A DNA stretch of 64,000 nucleotides from Cordylochernes scorpioides (lineage: Eukaryota > Arthropoda > Arachnida > Pseudoscorpiones > Chernetidae), in assembly GCA_030710605.1 (NCBI GenBank), contig CP092882.1, forward strand, positions 20,718,446 to 20,782,445, given 5' to 3'. The notes below the pieces were generated by a model. The model had not been told where the DNA came from and searched no databases. It saw nothing but the letters and a program-made list of their open reading frames with translations. Below, in pieces: positions 12,001 to 24,000 of this stretch (position 1 is its first letter; each line of letters opens with the position of its first letter). The translations under genes and the position numbers were made by a program.

Positions 12001-15000
12001 CCTACGGAAGCCAACAGTACATAGACAGATAAAGCACATAGGCTATAGTTATTAACTAACATGCATTTATATAAGGCGCCAATTTATAATTGTAACAAAT
12101 AGTATTTGAATCAAAACATTCAATCGGGTAAAACACGGGCGTTGCCCGGGTCATTCGGCTAGTTTTATAATATATATGACAAGTATTATTTATATTTCCT
12201 TTTTTTTTTAATAAAACCATTTTCTACTGCCCCCTTACTGCAATGATAAAAATAAAAGAAGAGCCTGGCTAACCAGTGGTGAACCCTTCTATTAAATTAG
12301 CAAAACAGCTGAGAGGGTTCACCATTGATGAGCCAGGCCCTCCCATTATTTTTATTAATTCAGTAGGGGGGGCAAAAAAGAGAATTATTTTATTTAAAAA
12401 ATAAAAGAAATGTAGGCATCATAAATAGTTCAAAAACCTTTATATTTCAACACTTTTCCAAATCCCAATAAGCCTCCTTACTTTAACCGACTCTAATTCC
12501 ACAAGGGTAGTCTAAACCGTTGGTTTTTGACCGCCACGACCCAGGGTTGAATCCTGTAGATTGGGTACTTTTTTTCTAAATAAAAAAAAAAAATAATGCT
12601 CCAATGGCCCTCGATTCTTGCAAAAGTCCAACCCCACCAGTGAGTGCAAGTAACCAAAAGGAGCTCTGGCACATTTGTAAGCGCAAAAGTCGAACTGCTT
12701 TTCCCATGTGTAGACATGTGGTACACTTACGGTAAAAGCAGTCGCCAACTTCTACCAAACATGATTATCATGGACTGTACCATGTGTACTAGGGGGATAA
12801 TAAAAAAATAATAATAATTCCAAACAAACTTTAATTCAACTGAAAATGCTGATCCTTCTGGGATGTTGAATTAAAGAAGTTAAAACTTATTATCTTTACT
12901 TTCATTTCTCCCCAAATTTAACCCACTTATTTTGTTGGGATCCAAAACCTGTCTTGCTATATAGAAGATTATTTATTCTTTATGAATTATTATTTAGGAA
13001 CTCCTTTTTTACATCTTTGTATTTTATCAACATTTTATATTGTACAGTAAATATCTCCAACAGATCCATCATTTTGTGGTGAAACTTCCAAATTAACACT
13101 TTGCTTTTCACCAAACTTTTAGGAAACAAGGAATAGTAACTAATGAGGCACAATTTGGATTATAGAATTATAAACACAAGGTAATAAGACCAAATCCAGA
13201 TAAATAAATAGTTTGGTAACATAATGATGGTAACAATGCTGTTACCGAAATGTAAAACATCATTTATTTATTTGGTCTAATTACCTTGTGATGGAATAGT
13301 AACTCTTCCTTGTTCCAACAAAATGATGTCCCAAAGTAGGTGATGAGGTTTTCATTCAATTAATATAAATGGATGAGATAATGACACAATAACAAAGAGT
13401 TGTTTTAGTGTTTTGACAAGGAGTTTCAACCAAACTCACCCGAAATGTTTGGCAGGGACAAAAGGCTTCTTGCACTCTGTACAGAGGTGGTAGTCCCCCT
13501 CGGGTCCACCCAGGATGAGTTTGCGGGCAGGGGATGGCACGTAGCGGCTATAGTCATCGATGTAGCCAGTGTAGGTGTACTTCTGAGGGGACTCCGGCTT
13601 GGCAAACTCCTCCGCCGCTCCCTCCTTGGTGACCAGGGGAAGAGACTTGATGGGGTACACCCCTGGACCCACACCTTGGTGTCCGTCTAGGATGTGAGCA
13701 GGCTTTCACAAATATTCTAAATAACTAATATGTGATATTGTAACATTTATTTATCACTAAATTATTTATTTTTTAATAATCTATTGCTCTGTATGATGAT
13801 TCAGAACCATCTAGTCACCTCTTTGCTTTTGAAAATTGATTTGATCATCGTTTTAGGCAAAAGCTATCATGATTGGACTGACCCACCTCAACTCTACATC
13901 TATGGTGAAACTTCCAAATTAACACTTTGCTTTCCACCAACCTTTTAGGGAAACAAGGAAAACAGCCTTCCAGACTCAGCATGGAACTTCTTAGTCAACT
14001 GGTTCAGCTCAACACTCAAATCAGGATGCGAGTAAAAGTGATTTTCACTAGTCCCTACTAGTAAGCTGGATTTCCCGGGTAATTGGAGTTCCATTCTGGA
14101 GTTTGTTTTAGATCTTTATCTGAAGACTTTCTAAAATAAATGTTCTTATCAATAGGCTTTATTTGCTCTTAATTACTTTACAATGCCAAGCTATGTATAG
14201 CAATTGATAATATTTTGAACAAAGAGTTCTGAATGAGAATTTTCCCCTTGCTGACTTCCTAGATTCCCCTCTCACAATTTAGGTATCTTTTAAATAGAGT
14301 AAAACCTCGGTATAGTGAACCCCAGAATTTGGTTCACTAAAGCCAAGGCTATGCAAACTTTTAAAGATTATTATGTTGTATAAATTTAAAAAAAAATAAA
14401 AAAAGGGGGGGGGGGGGGGGGGGGGGGGGCAGGTTGAAAAGAACACCACTTAATAATGGTCACTTTTTTAACTTATAGTAAAAGCCAGTGCCAACTTCTA
14501 CCCACCATGAGTTTATCCCCTTGTGCACACAAAGTTTACACAAATTCCATGAGTCCATGCTCCTTGAGCTGAAATCATGTGTATATTAGGGAAAATTAAA
14601 AAAAAAAAAACACCAAACCAAAAATTTTAAAAATGATAATTCAATCAGGTTAGACAATTTGTTTCAACCTAGTCGTGCCAAGTAGAAGCTCAATAAGAGA
14701 GATGCAAAGATGTGTTATTTTCTGATATATAATCCCAGAGTGGCCACGTACGTACCCATCCTGGCCTTCCAGGCAGTGTGGTCATTCTTCTTGTGGTTCT
14801 TCAGCTCGGGGAGGTTGATGAAGGTGAGGCAGCAGGTGGAGCACTTCTTGACCGACTTGGACTGGTGCTTGTAGATGTGGTAGTAGTAGCTGTTGAGCTG
14901 GCCCACCCCCGTGGCCGCACTGATCTTCACTTCAAACACCTTCAGGCAGTAGGGGCAGAGCACCTTGGAGGTCTGGCTGTGAACCTGTACCACCACAGAT

Positions 15001-18000
15001 GAGAAACCATTCGAGCCCAAATTTGTTCAACAAATTGAAAACTTTCCCTTGAGTAAAACCCATGTGAAGCCAGGTACATCTGCTAGTACTTTATAATACC
15101 CTAGATTTTCTAATAGACCAACAAGGAATAATAGTTCTTTGCCTCCTAATAGGTTGGTTAGAAATCAAAAAGTTGATTTTTTTTTGTAAATTCTATCTCC
15201 AACTGAAAGTTCTATTTTCAATAACTTTTTAAACACTACATTATACAATGGCCATATTTATTCAAATTAATTTTTCATGAGTGAATAACCCTTGCATAGC
15301 TCAGGTATTTTTCCCATTAAACCTTCTTCAGTTGTTTCCATTTTTAATGTTGCATCGTTTTATAAACTTAAAAAAAAAAAAAAAAAAACGGTGGAAGATT
15401 AGAATTATTTTAGCATCAAGCTTTTTTTTTTAAGTAGTGCCCCTGATATTGGGAACATTTTCTATCACATATCGGCCGATTAACATATTAACCATTTCAT
15501 ATTTTCAGTTATAAATTATTTTTTCTTTAATACAATATTAAGAAAAAAGCATCTCCTTATCGTGCAACTGAAAGTTGCTGATGGCTGGCGCCATCTATCG
15601 GAATAAATATCAACTATTCTCGTTTATTTTTAATTATTCCAGAATTAGCCAAATACCCATTCTTGATTAATCAAGAAAAGCTAACCACGGACGTGTTTCG
15701 GGCTGTTGGCCCTCATCAGCGTGGTGCAAGCTGTACCTCAACGACCAAAAAATTGGTCATTAAGGCATCCTGAAAAATCATGAAACGGGTAGTTAAGGCC
15801 AGAATTGCGTGAGGACGCTACACAATGTGAAAAAATAGTACAAATGTAACATTGTACTGGGAAAAGGTGCATAAATTAAGAAAAAAGCATCTCCTTATCG
15901 TGCAACTGAAAGTTGCTGATGGCTGGCGCCATCTATCGGAATAAATATCAACTATTCTCGTTGATTTTTAATTATTCCAGAATTGGCCAAATACCCATTC
16001 TTGATTAATCAAGAAAAGCTAACCACGGACGCGTTTCGGGCGCCAGCCATCAGCAACTTTCAGTTGCACGATAAGGAGATGCTTTTTTCTTAATTTATGC
16101 ACCTTATCCCAGTACAATGTTACATTTGTACTATTTTTTCACATTAATACAATATATAATACATTTTTTAAAATTATTGAATGATTTGGTTCTTCTTAAT
16201 AAAATTTTGAAATTGGGCTTTAACAATATCTTTTACAATTTGTCAATTGCTAAATGTAATTTATTAAAGTATTTTGTTAGTTAAAAAAGTCAGAACATAA
16301 TGGGAAATGGCCACCTGAATGGGGAAAATAATCAATATTTCAACCTATCCCCAAAAGAGGAAACCCAATGATCTGTAGCAACTACAGAACTTATTCCACA
16401 CACAATACTTCTCAAAATAATACAGAATGTATTCCCATTTAAATAGAAAATTACCATCAGAACAAGCAGCTTTCCCAATTTCTAAGAATAAATATAAAAC
16501 GCCAGCTGCCGACGTGTCCACCGGGATCTTGTCCCACATAATCTTGCATCAGTGCATCAATATACAGGTGTCACATGTGTTCCAGCCTGTTTATATTTCT
16601 TCCTTGTTTGTTCATTTTCTTTGTTTGCGCACATTTTATAACTGTCCTATCACTTTTTAAAAAATGAAACCTCGACCTAGCACATCTACCCTTCAAGATG
16701 ACTTAGAATCCCAAAGTTTGTTTGATGACATCAAGCATATAATTGATGCCAAGTGTCCCTTTGTATAAAAGACTACTTCAAAGTTTATCATACTATTGGC
16801 AGTAATTTTATCTTTTTGTCTTAAAAATGAAAATTTATAGAAATGTGTTTATAGGATAATAATTACCTTATACTCTCACTCACTGTCTATAAAGTATTTT
16901 GTACGATCTCAATTAAAAATTGAACATTTAAAAAAATATGTCTAAGTGCACTCTGGAATCCATCATCCTTAACAACATATTAAAGCAGGTAACTTGGTTG
17001 GGATTTGAAAGCATGGTTGGATTTGGCAAATGTTGAATTACAGTCAGCTGAATTAGAGAGGGCATATATTATATGTGCTTTACAACTATTTCACCATTTG
17101 CCAAGGAGTCAATTTGTTGATAAATGCCAGTCAAGCAACCTCCAAGCTATTTCAGCAAATAAGCTATCACCTTCCCTAAGTTAAATAAATAAAAAAATTA
17201 GAATTATATTCTATTCACCCTGTCCAATGTAGATGTTACAACTGTTTTTATAGTAAGCAACAATACATGTAGAAGACAGACTTTTGCACTTATATGAGGC
17301 TAGAGCCCCAGTTGGCTACATGTATTCATTGACAAAAACAACACACACCAGTTTGAAGTGCTCGTGGATGTCGGCAAAGAAGGAGGAGCGGAAGGTGCAG
17401 GCCTGGCAGTAATAGGGCATCTCGTAGGGGCGGTGGTTGGAAGACAGGTGGCGCTCTAGCTTAGCCAGGGTGGGGTAGGCCACGCTGCAGATCCGGCAGG
17501 CCAGGGGGTGAGGGGCCAGGTGGACCTGGGCCACATGATGTAATCATTCATCTACCAGTCCTTGTCTAGCAGTATGCTTTCTCTGTGTCCTGGAATCTAT
17601 TCATTCTTGTAAAAGCCCTCAATTTAGTATGACTTGACCCACCCATCAGTTTATCTTCTTTTAAAAGGCACCTTTCTTCTCTTCCAAAGAACTTCAATAT
17701 TTGATTGCCTCTGTCCATTAATACCACACTGGTTTGTCATGTCTAGGTCACATATTGTCTATACACATTTCCCATTCTACCTTACTATATATCCCAATTA
17801 TGATAATGATTTATTTTAGTATCAAATACAATTCCAGCTTAATGATGTATCAGAAAAAAAAAAAAAGATGAAATTTCCACATCTGTGGCCCAAGTAGAAT
17901 TGAGACTACAAATAGCAATACTTCATTATTTATTTAAAAAAAAAAAAGGGAAGGTCACCACCTCCTGTCAATGTCTATGTACCATCATCCATCTACTGGC

Positions 18001-21000
18001 CATCCCTGCAGATTTAGGTTGGTGACACAACACCAGCTTTAACAAATTCAAAATGTCCACCATGTTTCAGACCTTTTTTCTTATCAGTCCAGGGTGGGCT
18101 TTGAATTCATAGAATCCACGAGGGATTCATGGAATTTTCAGAATTTGTCCAAGTCTCTCCACAAAGGAGAGGTGTCTTTCCTTTTTTTTTAGATTGATGA
18201 CCTCATGCACATGACAAAATTTCCATTTATATCTTTTGGACAGTTATACACCTCTTTGGCAAATCCTGAAGATTTGACCCTGGACTGACAAGGGCCATAG
18301 ACTGGAGCCATTATCTTCAGTTGGGCATTTTGAATTTGTTCAAAATGTGGCTTTTTCACTGACCCGAGTCTAGTTTGTAAGAAGGCTCAATAGAAGGGGT
18401 GCATATTTGTCCATCTATCTTGCCAGGAGACCTGGGACCCACCCACCTGCTGGATGTGGATCTGGGCTAGGTGAGGGGTGTCAAAGTCCCGGTAGCAGTG
18501 GGGACAGGTGGTCAGGTCCGCCAAGTCTGGCTTCCACACTCTCCGGCTGGCCAGGTGTCTCCGGATGTGGTCCATGGCCACCACATTGCCCGACACCGGC
18601 TTCTCACAGATGGGGCACTGGAGCACACACACACAGCCGTAAATCTACAGCGGTCAGATCTCTCATCACACATGGATCATCTATCTCATCTTCAGATATA
18701 AACTAGATTTAACAATTATTTTACAAATTGGAACATTTCTATGGATATCAGATGAGAATAAAAGGTAGGATGGGGTAGTGTTAATGAAAGCTTACATATA
18801 AATAGTTGGAAAGTCATGTACCAAAAGAGGCACCTCTCCCTTTAAATATGAATTAGAACAATGCATTATTAATTATGAATTAGAACAATGCATTATTATT
18901 TATGATTTAGAACAATGCATTATTAATTATGAATTAGAACAATGCATTATTAATTATGATTTAGAACAATGCATTATTAATTATGAATTAGAACAATGCA
19001 TTATTAATTATGATTTAGAACAATGCATTATTATTTATGATTTAGAACAATGCATTATTATTTATGAATTAGAACAATGCATTATTATTTATGATTTAGA
19101 ACAATGCATTATTATTTATGAATTAGAACAATGCATTATTATTTATGAATTAGAACAATGCATTATTAATTATGAATTAGAACAATGTGCATTATTATTT
19201 ATGAATTAGAACAATGCATTATTAATTATGAATTAGAACAATGCATTATTATTTATGAATTAGAACAATGCATTATTAATTATGAATTAGAACAATGTGC
19301 ATTATTATTTATGAATTAGAACAATGCATTATTAATTATGAATTAGAACAATGCATTATTATTTATGAATTAGAACAATGCATTATTAATTATGATTTAG
19401 AACAATGCATTATTATTTATGAATTAGAACAATGCATTATTAATTATGAATTAGAACAATGCATTATTAATTATGAATTAGAACAATGCATTATTAATTA
19501 TAAATTAGAACAATGCATTATTAATTATGAATTAGAACAATGTGCATTATTATTTATGAATTAGAACAATGCATTATTAATTATGAATTAGAACAATGCA
19601 TTATTATTTATGAATTAGAACAATGCATTATTAATTATGATTTAGAACAATGCATTATTATTTATGAATTAGAACAATGCATTATTAATTATGAATTAGA
19701 ACAATGTATTATGTTTATCACCCCAGTAAAAATTTTATGATGATAAAGAATGAATCCACCAGCACCAATATTAGCAAATTCAGACACAAAAAGCCAACCT
19801 ATATAATATGGTTTCAGGCAATGGCTTTTGTCATTACAGGGGCAGCTTCTTGTGGGCAATTTAGGTGTAGGACAGCTGCATTGGTTCAATAACCTAACCT
19901 ATACGGCTGATCAGCTAGAATGCATCTTCAATAGGGTTCTAGCTCAAATGCAAACACCATAAAGGAATGCTTTAAAAGATTACCATTTTCTTTAAATAAA
20001 ATTTTTAGCTTTTCTTTGTTTTCCAAATTTATTTATTTTCTTCCCACTGCAATATTTCACTTAATATTTGTAATTTTTTTTTATGTCCAAAAAGTATATT
20101 AATACAATTTTGTCCCTCACTAAACATTAATTATCTTATCTCATTCTTATCTCCACTCAATCATATTAGGGTGTCAAGCTTGAGAGTTTTGATGGTGTCT
20201 GCTGGGGATGAGTAGAGCTCATCAATGGATGAGTCAATACAGTCAATAATGTGTCTTGGGGTTGCGGCTGAGAATTGCACTTAGTACATAGTGGGAAAAC
20301 CTTGCAATCATTCTGGAAAGTCATTGTCTGTAGATGACCAGACTTAAGTCTGGAAATCAAAGACTGTTGTTCTCTTGGGAGGACGAACCAGTGCTTGTCC
20401 CTCCTGCTCTATGCCAGTCATGTGCAGCATTAGATTTCCATTCCTGCAGGCATTGGGTTTTGATGGTATGGAGGAGGTCTCTTTCATCTAGTTGGGTGGT
20501 AGATTCCCTGGCTTCAGGTAGGCCAAGAGCTACAGCCTTTGCCAGAGAGTCTGCCAGCTCATTTTCAGTAATTCCAATGTGAGCTGGAAGCCATTGCACT
20601 GTGACTGAGCTGTTGGCTGGGAGTCGGTTTACAGACTTAGCAATGCTCTTGAGGAGAGGTTCTTGACCGGAGAAGCAGCTTTGAAGGGTATAAATGGCTG
20701 CTCTTGAGTCGGAGTAGATTATTATTTTGCTTGGCGAGTTGATGTTGATGTCTTTTAGAGCCGTATCTATTGCAGAGAGTTCCAATTTATAAACTGAAAG
20801 GTGTTTAGGGTGGGAGAGGGAGTATTTTTCCAGGATCTTATCTTTGTAGATAGCAATTCCACTGCCAGACAGTCCAGTTTCAAGTTGGCTACCGTCAGTG
20901 TAAATTGTGATGTCGAAGAGGGAGCTATTTTCCTCAATGATTTGGAGGCCAAGAGCTTTAAGTAATTCTGGCTGAGTTTCATGTTTGTGGAGATTGGCTG

Positions 21001-24000
21001 GTGATGAGGGAAACAGGTGAGTTTGTTGCGAGTTCTGTGTGGGGGATAGGATGATCTGTGTTTGGGGTTAATTGGGATGTCTAAAAGATTAGAGTTGTGA
21101 GCCATGTTGAGAGGAGTGGGGCGTTTTAGTCTTTGATTTGGGACCCAATTTCTAATAAATTTTCCAGTAAGATGTTCTTTTGGAGAGTTAATCTTTTTGG
21201 TTATGAATTTTGAGAGGCAGATTTTTCTCCTTAGGTGCAGGGGAAGAAGGTTGTATTCGAGTTCAGCAATGTGATTTGGGCAGGATCCTCGAAACCCGCT
21301 GATGATTTCAGCTGCGCTTGCTTGGATTTTGTCTATTCTGGATAGATTTGTTTTACTTGCATTGATCCAGGCTGGGGTAGCATATTCCAAAATAGGTCTT
21401 AGGAGTGCAAGGTACGTTGAGCGTAAGATAGTGGCATTTGCACCCCAGTTTAAGCCTGATATTTTTTTTTTCAGGATTCTGAGTTTATTCTTAGCTTTGT
21501 TTATCAACAACAACAACAAAAAGCCTTTATTTAGGGTCACTGACCCAATACAGGATTCACCAGAAGTATGCATAAGAACAAAGCAGTGAGACAAAGGAAA
21601 CAATGATATATACAGAAGAAAAAGAAAAAAAAAAAAAACAAGAAAGAGAAAGAGGGAAGCAAGAAAACAACACAAAAAGAGTAGCAGTAAGAAAGTGAGG
21701 AGTGAGTGTCACTTGGCCTTCTTCTGAGATATGGACTTGTGGAAACCATAAAACGCCGTAGCAATATACTTATTCTGGGTCATATTGTCAATTATTGATG
21801 GAAGGGAAGCACAGAGTTGCCCAGTTTTGAGCAGCTTTGTTTATCATGGTGTCAATATGCTTTTTAAAAGTGAGAGCAGGGTCAAGTGTGACACCAAGAT
21901 ATCTTGGGGAATTTGAATATTGGATTATTGAGTTGTTCACATTAATCATGAAACTTTCTAATGGAAAAAAAGGTCCAATGAAATCAAAATTCATATTATT
22001 AGATAGTGCTTTCTAAAACTATTATTTTCATGATTAAATAAATTGATATTTTTGTCTTAACCAACTATAATTTGACACCAACTTAAGGTGTTGAATTACA
22101 GAAGTTAGATTGTGCAGTAGAACCTCCATTAGAGGACATCTTTCTACCAAAATTACCAGTTTTACTATTTAGCAACACTCCGGTAAGAGAACAACTCTCC
22201 TTAAAGGAAAGGCTCTGCATCTAGGTGTTCATTACAGAGAGGTTCTACTGTATCTTTTAATTTTATCTTTTATTTTGCATTTTAGACTTTAAGGCAAATC
22301 CAATGTGATTTATGTCAAAATAAAGGCAGGCTGTATGTATGTATATGTGTGTTGTTGTTGTTGTTTCTTATCCCCTTGTGTAAAGATTACACGAATTCCA
22401 TGTCGACGGGCGATGCAGCATGCAAATCAACATCTGATCTCATGGAATGGGGTGTAGGGGTGCAGCTTTCGTTGATCATGGCACCATGATCCAGGCACAC
22501 TTTGGTGAAAGTCTGACTTTGCCTGTAGTTTGAGGCCGTTCCTAACATGGAAGCAGATGCCTTTGCTGCCGACTCTAACATGAGTACAGACGCAGCTCCT
22601 CCGTATCCCTGGAGTGGGACCCTTGCTGAGGTCCATCAACTGGGTCAGTTGAAGTCAGGATTTTTAAAGAGGTCTATTCCTCTTCTAACAATGCTGCTGT
22701 TGGTCCGCGACTGCTTATTGGTCAGAGTTATTCTGCTTGTTTCGCAGCTGGCCTTCATATCTGAAGGTCGTTCCCCTATCCGCCACCTGGGGACGCGCCC
22801 TATAGCAGTCAGCTCTGCCAAGGGGTATATGTGTGTGGTTTTAAATGTCTACATATGAAGGTGTGTTTGTGGAAAGCAGGCATGTGGGGATTGTAGCACA
22901 GCCCTATTCTAGACAAATTAAAAGTGAGAGAGTAGTACTTGCCTTAAAGGTGAACAAGCCTTGCCTCTCTAGCTTCAAGGCTTGTGGGGCCGGCCTTTTC
23001 CTGGCATAATACATTTCATCTAGCTGAGAGCTGGGAGAATCTTGGATCACACGGTCTGGACACCCACCCAATCACCTTGTGAGCCAACATCTACATCAAA
23101 TAGTACAACAACAAAAAGCCTTATTTAAGGTCACTGACCCTATACAGGATTCACCAGAGGTATGCATAAGAACAAAGCAGTGAGACAAAGAAAACAACGA
23201 TATAGACAGAAGAAAAAAAAAAAAAACAAGAAAGAGAAAGAGGGAAGCAAGAAAAACAACACAAAAAGAGTAGCAGTAAGAAAGTGAGGAGTGAGTGTCA
23301 CTTGGCCTTTTTCTGAGATATGGACTTGTGGAAACCATAAAACGCCGTAGCAATATACTTATTCTGGGTCATATTGTCAATTATTGATGGAAGTGAAGCA
23401 CAGAGTTGCCCAGTTTTGAGCATAAGGGTTCTTCTTTTAGATCAAATAGTAATGGAGTATACTTTTCTTAGATGAAGTATATATATTGTGTTTTTGAAAA
23501 TGGAGCAATCCATATTTAAACCATTAGATAATAAAAAGGCATATATTGGATTTAATAAAAGATTTATTTGCCAATATTTCGGTTGGCTGAACGCCAAACC
23601 TTTATGAAGGCATTACATTTTTGCATAAACAAACTCGGCGCCACATAGAGTTAACATAGAGATAACCCTATGTGGCGCTGAGTTTATTTATACAAAAATG
23701 TAATGCCTTGATAAAGGTTTGGCGTTCAGCCAACCGAAATATTGGCAAATAAATCTTTTATTAAATCCAATATATGCCTTTTTATTATCTAAAGTATATA
23801 TATATATATATAAATATATTGAAAATAGAACAATCCATAAATAGATCTTAATTAAAAAGGCATATATTTTGATACAATATATGCCTTTTTAATTAAAAAA
23901 ATATATACAGTAGAACCTCCCTTTAGCCGACACCTCTCCACAAAGGACAGTTTTCATTCGCACAAAATTACCATTTTTACAATTTAGCAACTTTCCGGTA

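Noticed and set aside
19295-19740. Plus ORFs encoding YELEQCIIN repeats
   Set aside because: By-product of the 27-bp satellite.
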